Positions 1-11,929 of a DNA stretch of 64,000 nucleotides are shown one piece after another (position 1 is the first letter of the stretch; each line of letters begins with the position of its first letter). This DNA is from Chrysaora quinquecirrha (lineage: Eukaryota > Cnidaria > Scyphozoa > Semaeostomeae > Pelagiidae): contig JACTAT010000049.1 of NCBI GenBank assembly GCA_014526335.1, positions 868,001 through 932,000 of the forward strand, in the 5' to 3' direction. A program made the translations under genes and the position numbers. A model generated the notes under the pieces. It saw only the letters and a list, made by a program, of their open reading frames with translations, made no database searches and was not told where the DNA came from.

Positions 1-469
1 ATGTGTGTTTACTTTACAACAGACAATTTGCTAAGTAAAAGTACCTTGCACTACAAGGAATGCTTTGGATTTGCAGTCTAGCCAAGGGTATACTTTTTGC
101 ACTTTTGGTATAGCCAACGGTATAATATTCGGCAATACTGGTCTTGGGAAAAGTGTTAAAATTGCCCAAATGCCATTCTATTCGACATTTTACATTTGCG
201 GCCTAACGTGAATAAGTAACCGAAAATCTATGACTATGGTTTGCTGGAGTGCTTGTTATCGAACATATCGGAAAACACTTGAGAATAGTTAGTTGTTCAA
301 CCCAGAGATATACACGGTACCGGAAAATGACACATGAACGCAGATTTAGCACACAAATATAAAATATAAAAGGGGAGAAAAAATTACTCATGATAGTTTT
401 AGAACTTTCCTAAGTTTCACGAATCCAGTATTGAACTTTCTTACATTTTCGAGACGTTGAGCACTCATC

Positions 470-702
470 ATTAATCGCTATCTCTGCCTGCGGCAGAATG
501 CGCACTAATATGGGATAGCTATTTCCATAGTTCTCGATCATTGACAAGAGTGTTCAGGGAGGCTGTGTCAAGGTCTGTCCATATTTTGATAATATCTCTC
601 CATCTTTTATACTGTCGTCCTCTGTTTCTTTTTCCATTAACCATGCCTTCCAAACAGATCTTGCTGACTCCACGGTTCATTTTCGTGTGGCCGAACAGTT
701 AG
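470..702 (-). pseudogene. LINE reverse-transcriptase C-terminal tail fragment
   Basis: Read on the minus strand, this stretch gives the tail typical of many animal non-LTR retrotransposon polymerases: a GKRNRGRQYKRW block, then a DRELWK block and a GRDSD end. The family pattern is a basic GRxRxRW motif followed by DRxxWR. One in-frame TAG follows ELWK. Nothing upstream continues the polymerase, so this is a short relic, probably RTE/CR1-like. Recognition is from motif pattern only. Confidence 0.6.
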
Positions 703-1555
703 TTGAGAAAGCAAACCAAATAGTTTTTTTTTAATTCACTTAATGTATGTGCCTGCATGAGTGAATAGACACCAAAGAGCAGGAAAACTTGGAAATATGT
801 TATATTTTTAACACATATTTTATGTTTTTATGTTCATTCTATTTATACTGAAATGGGACAACACTATCAATTGATATACCTATGTATAATAATTTGTTGA
901 TAATTGCAAATGATTCACAGTGATGAGTAACTTGTTCAAGTGGTCAACATTTTAAAAACTTCATCCAATTTATGGATTTTGTGTCTGATGTTATTTACTT
1001 TCTGATTTCCATTTCTACAGAATGAACACAATGCTTGCATAGAGTTTATTGACAACACAGATGACGAATCTGACATTCAAGCAATTCAACAAACAAAAAA
1101 AGCAAGCCATGCTTAAGGAAGGGAAAAGGAAATTGTTTGGGAAGAAAAGTATGAAACTGAAATGCAATTTTGTATTTAATGAAACATGTAATTATAAATG
1201 TGATTAACTTCGCTACTTTGATATGCACATGATGTAGATCTGATTTTCGATGTTCCAGTGCTTTGAATGTAGGGTTTTATGTTTTCGTTTGTTAACATTA
1301 ATATTTAACTTGGTCAGGATATTATTAAGTAACATTGATTTTTAATTTAGTCAGAATATTCTCAAGGACATCTGTTTTGCTTCAGTATAAGAATTCAATG
1401 CTTATTGTGAATATCAGTTGCTTTAGTGTTGATAACAATGTAGCTTCAGAACCTACTTTTGTTACGTCCTATATGAATATGAAATGAAAAATAAAGCACC
1501 TTTCAATTTTTCGGTCTGAAATATCTCTGCTCAGCATAATGGAGAAGAACTTTTA
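703..1555. other. No supported gene
   Basis: AT-rich sequence. The only coding hint is on the plus strand: a pyrimidine-rich tract ending in AG at 1020 precedes 31 open codons (1021-1113) that begin NEHNACIEFIDNTDDESD and end in TAA. This could be a last exon, but nothing upstream supports it. Confidence 0.4.
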
Positions 1556-2133
1556 AACTTTGAGGAGATGGGATAAGTGACAGAAACATAACAATGACAA
1601 ACCATATCTCCGAAAATCAAGCCTTTTGGTTAAGCATTTTGGAGATGAAATAACTGACAGAAACATAATAATGACAAACCATATCTCCGAAAATCAAGCC
1701 TTTTGGCTAAGCATTTTGGAGATGAAATAACTGACAGAAAAATGACAATGACCAACCATATCTCCGAAAATCAAGCCTTGTGGTTAAGCATTTTGGAGAT
1801 AAAATAACTGACAGAAACATGACAATGACCAACGATATCTCCAAAAATCAAGCCTTGTGGTTAAGCATTTTGGAGATGAAATAGTTGACAGAAACATCAC
1901 AATTACCAACCATATCTCCGAAAATCAAGCCTTGTGGTTAAGCATTTTGGAGATGAAATAACTGACAGAAACATAACAATGACAAACCATATCTCCGAAA
2001 ATCAAACCTTTTGGCTAAGCATTTTGGAGATGAAATAACTGACAGAAACATAACAATGACAAACCATATCTCCGAAAATCAAGCCTTTTGGTTAAGCATT
2101 TTGGAGATGAAATAACTGACAGAAACATGACAT
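1556..2133. repeat. 77-bp tandem satellite, about 7.5 copies
   Basis: Units repeat every 77 bases; for example the phrase gacaaaccatatctccg recurs at 1596, 1673 and, with one change, at 1750. Copies differ at a few positions (ccttttgg or ccttgtgg, accaacc or acaaacc). The unit contains ggagat and atctcc, which are reverse complements and could pair as a short hairpin. No open frame runs through the array. Confidence 0.93.
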
Positions 2134-2802
2134 AATATAAATGCTATGCAATCAATACAATGAAGTCAATACACACCTATAATATTTCATTTTATACCTA
2201 TGGATACAAGAGGACGCGGACGGCTTTTCTGGGGGCGCAAAGCGGGAGTTGGTACTACGCCCTTATATTTTAGTTCCATGTGCACTTTTTTGCACTTTAT
2301 TATCATGTCATACGGAAAAAAAAAATGAATATAATTGCTATGAAAATGCACTTTACACGAAATCTACCATTCGTTATACCTTTTGACAACAGAACCATAG
2401 AAATTAAAAAATACTATCAAATAACTGGCATTTAATTGAAAAAGACAATTTTTTAAAAAATATTTGGCCCCGTCCTCCCTTTCTAGCACTAAAAAGGAAC
2501 AAAAACATCGGAGGTATAATAACACACACTAAATTTACCTTAATTGTAAGTATCTAGTTTCTAATATTGCATAATTATAATTTTGCACATAACCGCGCAT
2601 GATCCCTACTCCAATACACATCTGTTACTACAAAAGATGAATAGATGGAAATATATATATGTACAAATATATACACAACATTTGTCAAAGAGCCTCATAC
2701 GCTGACATCGTTTCTTGACGCAGAGACAATGGGGCACCTATAAATAAAACACAGCATACTTATCCAGGCCCCAAATGCTTTTATGGGGGATCGGCTGATG
2801 AG
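2134..2802. other. No supported gene
   Basis: AT-rich non-coding sequence with one GC-richer patch near 2205-2265. No ORF, repeat or RNA gene could be supported. It lies just beyond the 3' end of the minus-strand virus-like gene block. Confidence 0.5.
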
Positions 2803-3830
2803 TCAGTACGAGGCTACAAAAACATATAAGCACAAACATATACCCTTCAGCAAATATTGATCGGCATCAAACATATTGCTTGATCTTTGAAATAAATCAT
2901 AGACACCATTTAACGCTGATTCTCTATCCACATATTCTGCAGCACTAGCTTGAGATTCATGATTGCTGAAAATTTGCAAACTGAATTTATCGCCAGGAAT
3001 ATGCTTATAATTGAAAGGATTCACCTGAGTGCTTCCAGCAGTTTAGGCATGACTTCTGAACTTTGCAATCGCCATTTCAGGTATACTTCCATTATACAAA
3101 TTTTGTATATGGATATTGGTCAGCTCTTCATCTTGAGGATAATAATTCATAACTCTCTATCTTTGAAGCTGATATGATTGAGTAGCTTCATTTACATTAT
3201 AATGATTTATGTACTCTTTCAATTTTTCTGTTGTTGGAATCAAAGTTTTCAGTTGCAATTCAATTTTATTAATATAATAATCAAATTTCCCCTTCTCATC
3301 ATCTGGACACATGACCAACATTTGTCCGTCCATTCTCTGTAATTGTAAATGAAAACCTTTTCCCCCATCTCGAAACTGTCCATTATTCCAAGTAGGTAGG
3401 AGCTGAGTGAAGTAAAATTTCTTCACTTGATTATCTCTAAATAACGCATTTCTCAGGACAGCACCACTATCCTTATTCGTAATTTTGTCATCATCATCTC
3501 TTTCAATCTCATACTCATCAAGAATGTTGTCAGTTGCAGCATTGGTCAGGTCAATATTTGGATCAAAATAAAAACCATCTTGAAACTGCAATTCATGCCC
3601 CAGCGCTTCCTTTCATCTAGCAATCAAATTGTAATCATAAGCCTGCCATGGATACAGTCCCTCTTGCGTTTCTATCAAACTATTTTCCTGGTAATAATTT
3701 ATATTTTTGAACATGCTATGCACAACATTGTTGAGTGGTACAAACAAATCTTTTTTATCATCAGTAAAATTTCTTTTTTATCATCAGGAATATCCTCTCC
3801 ATTATATCTCAACTGCAATTCCATATAAAT
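2803..3830 (-). pseudogene. Polinton/adintovirus penton-like minor capsid protein, broken
   Basis: Three minus-strand frames together read like the F54H12.2-type minor capsid (penton-like) protein of Polintons and adintoviruses. A FVPLNNVVHSMF stretch near 3710-3750 matches the family's PVNxxLHSxF motif and is followed by a YPWQAY element. The middle piece (3157-3591) is open. The last piece (2803-3024) carries NPFNYKHI and ends LLKGICL, resembling the family's NPFHFxH and NGYxL motifs. At least two frame changes and a stop break the gene. The protein would form the vertex jelly-roll of a virion. Assignment rests on recalled motifs, not a search. Confidence 0.5.
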
Positions 3831-4072
3831 TTTACTTCTTGATAAATTTTACTTCTTGAAAAAGTCCTGCTTGAGGGCGCACAAAAAATATTGCCATGAC
3901 CTAACCCTGGTACAGGAATTGCTTGGACAATAGTAGAAGTACCATAATTTTGAATGATATTCTTCAATATCTCTTTATGATCATATTCCAATCTTTGTTC
4001 AACATCAGGTGCATGTTGAGCAACTGTGCTAACATCAGTAATTTGATCTTGTATCGCTCCTGCCAATTCCAT
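3809..4072 (-). pseudogene. Unrecognised ORF upstream of the minor capsid relic
   Basis: An 87-codon minus-strand ORF starting MELAGAIQDQITD, with an acidic, helix-prone first half and a Pro/Gly-rich middle (IPVPGLGHG). It overlaps the start of the minor capsid reading. After a frame change near 3880 the sequence can continue toward that gene, so it may be the N-terminal part of the same protein or a small separate virion gene. No family was recognised. Confidence 0.35.
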
Positions 4073-4268
4073 AACTAACCCTTTAAGAAATCACTCTGAA
4101 TTAAATGCTTCAAATGTTCATCATCATAATTTATCTCAAATATATTATATTACAAAAATTATAAAAAAATTAAAAAATACCTATTTCTTATTTAGAAAAG
4201 CATTTTATATTTTAATTTATTTCTTAAATGTCTTCTGTCTTCTCCCCTTAGATGTTTTGTAGCTTCAT

Positions 4269-4493
4269 TTAAAATCGATCTATTACTTTTAACCACTCTG
4301 TTCTTCTTTCCTTCTGTGTATTCTTTCCATTCTTATTTGTTCTTTTAATAGTTTTCTTTAAATTTCGCTCTCTACCTTCTGCCAATTTTCTAGAAATTTT
4401 TGAAGACAAAACAGGTCCAGGTGCTAGTGGAATCGAAGGTTTAGGTTTATCACCCTCTAAATTCTCTTTTGAAAATGGCTTTAAGCTTTTCAA
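4269..4493 (-). CDS. Small basic protein of the virus-like block, unrecognised
   Basis: 74 codons, very rich in Lys and Arg in the second half (RKLAEGRERNLKKTIKR), with a Pro-rich linker before it. It shares strand with the capsid-like gene downstream and another basic protein upstream. Composition would suit a DNA-condensing virion core protein, but that is inferred from charge and neighbours only. Confidence 0.35.
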   Translation of the reverse strand: MKSLKPFSKENLEGDKPKPSIPLAPGPVLSSKISRKLAEGRERNLKKTIKRTNKNGKNTQKERRTEWLKVIDRF

Positions 4494-4771
4494 TAATTGA
4501 TTTTTAGTCAGCAGCTTTCCTCTTTAGAGAATTGAATATTAAACTATTATTTCTCTAATTTATAATAAAATTTGAAAGATCTCACCCAATCTTGCACTGC
4601 GAAGAAACCAGTAAAATGAACACAAAATTTCTCGTTTTCTCTACTCAATCAAAAATCATGACTAAACTAAAAACTAAAATCTTCCTACGCAAAACACGCT
4701 TTCTTTGAATCCTTATTTGGAATAACTTATTTACATATAAAAAAGGAAAAGCTGTTAAAACGGAAATAGAT

Positions 4772-5266
4772 TTATTTACATAGAAACAATGGAAAAGTGG
4801 TAAGGAAATAAAAATGATTTTTACATGAAGTAATGGAAAAACTATGAAATTCACTACACCTCCTACTGCTGTCTTCTTTATTTTTTGCATTTCTTGACCA
4901 AATGCTGAAGTTAATTTTTTTTAATGGAGGTGCAGCCTCCATCATTTTATTCACAGCTTTTCTCTTCAATTTTTTAATTTGTTTTGGGGCATTGGAAACA
5001 GCTGTCTTCACCACTCCCGCCGCTTTTGCTTTTGCTTTATTGAGAAATTTTTTACCAGCTACTTTCATTATCAATTTTGCACCAGCACTTTTAATGTTAG
5101 ACAACAACCCTCCTCCTGAAATTGGATCATGCATAGATAGTATTCCACCATGAATACTATTTCTGTAAAACCCACCATTATTATTTGCATATTTATTAAC
5201 TCTTACAATACTCATTTTGTCTCTTGCTCTTTTTTCTAAATGAGTAACTGAATACTTACTACTCAC
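4772..5266 (-). CDS. Basic Gly/Ala/Lys-rich virion core-like protein
   Basis: The ORF has 164 codons; the last 40 or so look like read-through into non-coding sequence. The central part has a GGGLLSNIKSAGAKLI amphipathic segment and then long Ala/Lys-rich helices. This resembles adenovirus pVI/pX-type core or membrane-active proteins and their adintovirus counterparts in style. A methionine at codon 18 (MSIVRVNKY) is an alternative start. It heads the minus-strand block 5266 to 2803. Function is inferred. Confidence 0.4.
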   Translation of the reverse strand: MSSKYSVTHLEKRARDKMSIVRVNKYANNNGGFYRNSIHGGILSMHDPISGGGLLSNIKSAGAKLIMKVAGKKFLNKAKAKAAGVVKTAVSNAPKQIKKLKRKAVNKMMEAAPPLKKINFSIWSRNAKNKEDSSRRCSEFHSFSITSCKNHFYFLTTFPLFLCK

Positions 5267-5559
5267 CTTTTTACTTTCTCTTATACTTTTTTTATAATAA
5301 TTAAATATTCACTCAAAAATTTTTTCAATTCTACACAGCCATCACAAAACTTGCCAGAAATTATTGACCAGACACTCTATCTTTGCTCTATTTGACCTCC
5401 CAACCCTATAGCCGGCTAAAATTTTTCCCAAATTGTTCGACCAAAAATCTGGAAGTTGGTTCTGACCCTATATATACTACTCCTACTTTGTGATTTCACA
5501 CAATCAATTGGAGAAGATATGAGATTTAGAACCAATATTTCCCCTAATGAAGCTCCTTA
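5267..5559. other. Upstream flank of virus-like block, no gene seen
   Basis: AT-rich sequence 5' of the minus-strand block. It may hold the promoter of the 5266 ORF, but no convincing element was seen. Confidence 0.4.
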
Positions 5560-6435
5560 GCCCTATTTGGTATGGGCTATTTTTTGCCTCTAAGTATGGG
5601 GGGGGGGCGGGGGGCGTTTTTCGCCCCCCCTAGTTATCTCAGCTGCTATTTGTCTGATCTAGATGAAACTTAGTAGACATGTGCAAGAACCCGATTGCAA
5701 CTAATTAACACTATTGCTTGCTAATTAGTCACGTGACACGTTGCCTAGCAACCGTTTAGAGTGTGAAATTATTACTATTTCATCTACGTTGCCGAAAATC
5801 AAGCTAAATCGGACTAAAATAGGTAAAAGACACTGTGAATGTTAAAATCTCTATAGAAAGTAAACTTTTTCTATCATTTAAGCTAATTATCAGCTTATTG
5901 CTGTTTCTTGTCAACTTTTATAAGTGTTTATGATGAGGAAAAAATTTTTTGCTTACTCAGCATTTTGGAAAACGTATATGACAAGCTTTATTTTCAGTAA
6001 AAATCTTCAAAAGCATAGTTTACACTGCGTTATGCATGACTCAATCCCAAAATTAAAAAAAATTGCTAATTAGGCTAATTAACAACATTAATTAAATTGA
6101 TCACGTGACAAGTGACAAAATTTCCCAACAATATCAAAAACATTCAAATGATATATCAAATGACAGCTCTCGCCAAGAGAAGTCCAACCATATATATCTC
6201 TTTTATATGTGATAATTATTGACAGAGATATAGCCGATTGCATTACCTGCTTCCAAATATAGACATTTGCTGGTCATGTGACTAAATCCGCAACACCATA
6301 ACCCATACTACAAGGTTCCTTGATAAATTCTACGAAAAGTAAGACCCTTACCAAAGCTACTAAGGAGTTCTTGCAGATGATACACAAGCAAAAGTAGGAG
6401 GGGGGCGAAAAAGGCCCCCCCATACTTAATAGGGT
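5560..6435. repeat. About 870-bp segment with inverted G/C-run ends
   Basis: The left end (about 5590-5630) reads aagtatgggggggg...cgtttttcgccccccc. The right end (about 6395-6430) is its imperfect inverse, gggggcgaaaaaggcccccccatactt. Each end is also a small hairpin, with G-run, AT loop and C-run. The interior is AT-rich, with three tcacgtgac-like sites, and has no ORF. It looks like a non-autonomous inverted-repeat element whose right edge touches the 3' tail of the LINE. No target duplication was identified. Confidence 0.55.
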
Positions 6436-6700
6436 TAGTTCAGTTTTGCAGTTTCAGTTTCATTGATTTAAAATTTCACACGTACAATATTAAATTATAA
6501 CAGAAATATTTACAGAATATTTTAAAGAATCTAAATAAAGAAAATATAAATAAATCAAGAATCTTAACTATTGAGTGTGAAATTTCTTAAAGGAGGAACT
6601 CTCTAAGTAGATAAACTAACGAGAAGAGAGCCCCCCTATTGGATCTGTAGATTTAGAAAAAATGGAAATAGTTCGAAATTAATATTAATATTGGGTCGGA

Positions 6701-9700
6701 TCAAAAGCAATTATGAACAAAGAGTGCGATGTTATTTAAATATTTATCACTTTTTAAAATTTCTATCAAATGTGACTTCAGTTTCGTTTTGAACATATTT
6801 TTAGTTTTAGCACTTCTGATATGATCTGGCAATTCATTCCAGAGTTTTGCTCCAAGATACCCTAAAGAGTTTAAGCCATATCTAACTGTGTTTTTTTGAT
6901 TCAAGTATAAATTGCCTCTACTAGCTTGCCTGGTAGAATATTGATGAACATATGAACTCAAGCAGAAGAAATTATGAAAGCAACTAGGAGATATTTTGTG
7001 AATTGATTCATAGACAAAAGTTAAGAGTTTTAAATGGAAAACATCAGAGAGTTTAAGAATCTTTAGAACTTTGAAAATGGGAGAAGAATGCGAATTAGAT
7101 GATTCAAATGAGATGGCCCTGACAACCTTTTTTTGTAATTTGAAAATAGGATCAATATACGTTGTGCAAGTACTCCCCAAACAGTTATTCCATATTGCAA
7201 AATGATAAAAATAAAGCGTTATACAAGCATAACAAAGTGTTCAATGACACAAAGTTCCTTATCTTAAAAACATTCCACATATTCTGGCAAGTTTTTTTGA
7301 CAGTTGATTAAGATGATGTTTCCAGCTAATATTCTCATCAAGAAGTACTCCCAAGAACTTTATAAATTTCACTCTATTAATTGGTTTTTTGCCTATTTTA
7401 ATATTAATGTCAGAAGGAACTTTAATTGACATAGAATGAAATAAAATAAAATTTGTTTTTTCAATGTTCAGTGAGAGTTTGTTGGCATTGAGCCATTTCA
7501 TCACAAATTTTAGTTCCTTGTTAACAGTTTTAACTAAATGGGTCAAATTTCCATCTTCAAGATAGATGTTAGTATCATCAGCAAATAGATAAAATTTTAA
7601 TTTAGTTGAAGCAAGAGGTAGGTCATTAATATATATCAAGAAGAGTAATGGGCCCAAGACTGATCCTTGGGGACACCACAGTTTACTGTAAGCAGGCTGG
7701 AATTTTGTCCATTAATTGACACATATTGTTTTCTTTGAAAAGGTAAGATTTGAACCAGTCGAAAGCACAACCACGGATACCATAATGTTCAAGCTTAGAC
7801 AATAATATTTGATGGTTGACAGTATCAAATGCCTTTTGTAAATCAATGAAAACGCCGCATCCAAATTTTTGCAATCCAATGTGCTTCTAATTGATTCAGT
7901 CATGCTAATGAGAGCATGATCAATGGACCTATTTTCTTGAAACCCAAACTGTAAAGAATAAAAATATTATGGACCTCAAGAAATCTATAAAGTCTTTTAT
8001 ACATTAGTTTTTCAAACAATTTACTAAATATAGGAGAAGAGAAATAGGCCTGTAATTTGATGGTAGTTCTGGATCTCCTTTCTTAAATAAAGATATAACT
8101 TTTGCTACTTTCAATTTATTAGGAAAATGCCAACCTGAAATGACTTATTAACAAGTGATGCAAGACATGGGGAGATGGAGGAACCAATTATTTTGAGCAT
8201 TTTATAGGAATACTATTAGGACCAACTGATTTTGAAGAGTCCAACAGATTAATCAAGTCCAAAATTTCCTCACTGGTTACAGGGAAAGAAACAATGAAGC
8301 AGGATTTCTATTTTTAAATAGTCCAGAGGCGATTTTGGTGTTTTAGGAATTTTGGATGTAATTTTATCTGCAACAGTAGTAAAAAATTATTGAAGATGTT
8401 TGACATATCAGAGGGATCAGAAGTTATGTTACCAAAATCATCCTTAATTTTATTGATAGTGGAAGGGTAGTAGACTTTTGAGAGATTATTGTTTTAATGC
8501 CAGACCATAGTTTTTCATGTTATTATTATTCTCATGGAAATAGTTATAGTAATATCTTGCTTTACTTTGTTTGATTTCATTAGAAACCCGATTCCTAAAT
8601 TTTTATAAAGAGTAAGGTTGTTAGCAGATTTATTCTTCTTTAGCTTATGTAAGATTTTGTCTCTAATTTTCATCATTTTTGTATTTTACAATTAATCCAT
8701 GGTTTATTTTAAACTTGATTTCTTTCTTACTACGTTTAGTTATTGGTGCATGTTTACTTGACAAAGAACTAAGTACTTCCAAAAACCTATCAAATTTTTC
8801 ATTGACATCCATATTATCGAATTCTAAAAATGATAGATCAAGATTGTTGAAATCTTCAATAAAGTTTTGCTCATTTAGCTTAGAAAATCATGTTTAAAAC
8901 TTACAGTTTCATTATAAACAATTTTGCTATTTTTCATGACCATAAATTGAGGGAAGTGGTCAGAAATTTGAGTTAGGATATTACCACAAGTTAGATCTCC
9001 TATTGCATTTGTAAAAATATTGTCAATCACAGATTCAGATTGATCAGAGACTCTACTTGGATGATGAATGCAGGGTAAGAAGTTGTTAACAGAGAGAAAA
9101 TTAATAAAGTCATTTGTTGGTGTGTGAGAATCATAGTTGAGTAAGTTGATATTAAAGTCACCCATTATAAAAACCAGTTTGTTCAAAGATATCTTTGCAA
9201 AAATGTTTTCAAAGTGATCAGTAAGAGTTTCAATATCAGTACTAGGGTGTCTGTAAACACAACAGAATAGCATATTTTTACTTTTTTTATTATCAATTTC
9301 TACCCAAACAGTTTCAAAATCTGAGTTAGAGATGTTCAGGTCATTCCTATGGATTGCTGTAAGTGATGATTTAATATATAAACCAACTCCACCATTTTGG
9401 CTTGAAGAAGAAGTCTTATACAATGTGTAACCTGGAATGTCAACATTAGTTGTAATGGGATGGTTATCACTATCCCAAATTTCAGAAACACCAATTACAT
9501 CAGGATGGAAAGTAAGTTGATTGCATAATGCTATCAATTCCTCATGATGGCAAGAAAGGCTTCGTATATTAGTGTGCAGAACAGAAAGATCTGATGAAGA
9601 ATAGTGCAAGGATGAAAGCTCTGGCAGTGTGAAATAACGAGAATCAAGAGTTTGAGGCATCTGCTCATCAATATCATAATCGCTTAAATTAGGCAAGTTA

Positions 9701-10022
9701 GTGAGATGTGAAGTAATTTCATAAGTGGGCGTGTAATCTGCAAAGCACGGTGATTTTAAATCAAAGACCTTAAGGAAGTCCTCATTTTCTTCGTTGCCAA
9801 ATGGAAATATTGATGCATTTTTATTGATTTCACAATTTATACAATACCAAGGTACATTATCCATTTCCTTAGAAAGATTATCAAATTCTGCATTGGAAAT
9901 ATTGTTGCATTTTGCATGTATCCAAAAACAACATTTGCTGCATTGAATAGATTTTTGATTTCTTGTAATATTTTTTGGCAAACCCACATGGGAATTTAGG
10001 ATTACCTATTCTGCTGGCCATA
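6701..10022 (-). pseudogene. LINE ORF2: PHD finger, EEP endonuclease, reverse transcriptase
   Basis: The start is probably at 10022 (MASRIGN), with a frame change near 9990 inside the first finger cysteines. A C-x2-C, H-x3-C and C-x2-C zinc finger (IQCSKCCFWIHAKC, WYCINC) is followed by an EEP endonuclease with LHTNIRSL, VSEIWDSD, NGGVGLYI, CVYRHP, GDFNIN and SDHFPQF. The RT follows in pieces: [11 protein letters not shown] (7683-7874), then GPLLFLIYINDLP and FADDTNIY (7259-7657), then a C-terminal domain with YGLNSLGYLGAKLWNELP (6701-7180). Frameshifts separate the pieces. Confidence 0.88.
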
Positions 10023-10130
10023 GCTATTTAAATTTGTGACGAAAAGGAAGATTATATTTGAAACTAACTGAAAAAAAGAAAAAAAAGAAAAATTGAAACA
10101 AACACAAAAAATTTAGGCCTTACTTTAAGT

Positions 10131-10943
10131 TCATTCTTTAATAAAAACTTCATTGTCACTTATGTTGCTAGGAATTCTTTCTTGATCATTCAGTTTTGCA
10201 GTTGCAGCATCGTCGGGTGGTTTACTCAGCTTCTTTATCACCAATCGATCTCTCACAAGGAATGCTTGTTTCCCCTCTTTTCTGGCTGCTAACATGTCTG
10301 GAATGAGTGATGCCCTTTTTGCCAACACTCTGTCTGAGAAATCATCTCTGAAGGAAACTCCATGTGGCCGACTCTTTCTTGCTGCTTGGATTATAGCATC
10401 TTTCTGCTTCCAGTTTAGAAGCTTCGCTACAATCGGTCTTGGCTCATCCGGATTCTTTCTTCTGGTGCCATCACGTGTTTTCTTCCTCCATCTTTAGGCC
10501 CTACCCTGTGGGCTCGTTCAATGACAATTTCATCCTTTATTCCTAATTTATCAGCAATTGCAGCTTTCAGTTTCACCTCTGAAGCAGCGTAGTCTTCGGA
10601 AGACTCTTCGAATGCCGAAAACTTTAATGTTATTCCTACGACTCCGGTTTTCTAGGTCGTCTGCTTTTTCAATAACCTTTCCCAAATCACCCAGAGCACC
10701 TTCGACTAAATCAGACTGAGCTTCGATTTTTTCATCGACGCCAGTAAGCTTCTCTTTAATTTCGTCAACGTCTTTTTGACTAAACTGAAGACTTGTCTTT
10801 ATGTCATTAACTTCATTCTTCAATAATCCGAGCTCAGCTTTAACATCGTTTACGAGCATTTCAACAACCGTTCTGTAGGCCTTGGCCTGAACGTCCATCA
10901 TTTCTCGAATGAACTCTCGAACTGGAATTTCCTTAGTAGCCAT
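10131..10943 (-). pseudogene. LINE ORF1: coiled-coil RNA-binding protein
   Basis: Starts MATKEIPVREF at 10943. A long heptad-rich coiled coil leads into LENRSRRNNIKVFGI, the hallmark boundary between coiled coil and RRM in L1-type ORF1 proteins. After a frame change near 10590 the RRM and C-terminal domain continue to 10131 (LAKRASLIPDMLAARKEGK). The family binds element RNA as a trimer. At least two frame breaks. Confidence 0.75.
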
Positions 10944-11070
10944 TGTATTGAATAATATTGAATTAGACTGAACTGAAATACATTATTAAAGTAAAATAAG
11001 CGTAAAAATCTTCTAGGAACCAACCCAAAAGTTTTAAATAGCTGGTGATTTGCGAACGCGTGCTGTAACA

Positions 11071-11184
11071 TGACCGTCCGCCATCTTCTTTCGATTCAAA
11101 AATCAAATCCTCCTGTTCCGGGTTCTCTGACCGTCCGCCATCTTCTTTCGATTCAAAAATCAAATCCTCCTGTTCCGGGTTCTC
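11071..11184. repeat. 57-bp tandem duplication in the LINE 5' leader
   Basis: Two identical 57-bp units begin at 11071 and 11128 (tgaccgtccgccatcttc...). On the minus strand the unit is 19 codons and reads SENPEQEDLIFESKEDGGR twice in an open frame (10963-11226). The unit may be a repeated promoter module. Confidence 0.85.
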
Positions 11185-11194
11185 TGAGGGGGAG

Positions 11195-11700
11195 GGGGAT
11201 TTGGATAAAGTGTATAGCAAATTCAAAAAATTGATTCCTAGATTGAAAAGGAAAGATGTTGAAGAATGGAGTAAAACTAGTCTTGCACATTCACTTTACA
11301 AACCAAGTAGGAAGAGCTTTAAAGGAAAGTGGACACTAACCAATAACACTGATAATTTGTGGGAATGTGATCTTGTTGATATGACTCATTTGAAAAAAGA
11401 AAACAACATTACATTCCTCTTATGCTCTATTGATATTTTTAGCAAGTATGGGTGGGTAAAGCCTCTAAAAAGAAAAACTGCAAAAGAAATTGTCAATGTG
11501 TTTAAAGAAATTTTATCAGAAAAAAAAACCTAAAAAGGTACGATCTGATAAGGGCAGCAAGTTTATAAACAAAGAATTCCAAGCTTTATTAAAGAAAACG
11601 ATATTAGGTTTTACACTGCAAAATAATGAAATAAAGGTAGCAATTGTAGAACGATTTAAAGAGGAAATGAAACCATTTTTTATTTTTTATATTCTGAATC
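11195..11700 (+). pseudogene. Polinton/adintovirus-type rve integrase fragment
   Basis: Reads WECDLVDMTHLKKEN with the first catalytic Asp, then IDIFSKYGWVKPLK, then after a frameshift near 11530 KKVRSDKGSKF with the second Asp, and VERF with the Glu region. This wording (DLVDM, FSKYxWVxPLK, DKGxEF, VERFN) is typical of Polinton and adintovirus integrases rather than Ty3 ones. The N-terminal zinc-binding part is absent; the fragment starts right at the LINE 5' end. It ends near 11700. Confidence 0.7.
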
Positions 11701-11929
11701 ACCCTATCGAATTACCCCAGACTGCGAAATTTCAGCGAAATTATGGCAAAACTGGGGGAGAAACGGGGGGCTGAAACAAAAATCTTTTCAGTGAAAAAAC
11801 GACATCAACCGCGCACTGTCAAAATAGCCTTGTTTGGGTTCTGTGATGTAAAGTTATGGACACGTCGTTAGGGCAACCAATTTTGCAATACATTCTGTAG
11901 CACTATTACATGAAAACTTTAGGGAAACA

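Larger units (their letters stand above)
6436..11187 (-). mobile_element. Near full-length CR1/L2-like LINE
   Basis: On the minus strand the order is a 5' leader with a 57-bp tandem repeat (11071-11184), ORF1 with a coiled coil (10131-10943), ORF2 with PHD finger, endonuclease and reverse transcriptase (6701-10022), and a 3' UTR ending in a short repetitive tail near 6436 (ctgaaactgcaaaactgaac on the minus strand). A PHD-type finger ahead of an EEP endonuclease is typical of the CR1/L2 group. Both ORFs carry several frameshifts, so the copy is dead. Confidence 0.85.

Noticed and set aside
1556..2133. CRISPR array
   Set aside because: Units are directly adjacent with no unique spacers, and the sequence is eukaryotic.
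11195..11700. Retroviral or Ty3 integrase
   Set aside because: The DLVDM, FSKYGWVKPLK and SDKGSKF wording fits Polinton/adintovirus integrases better.
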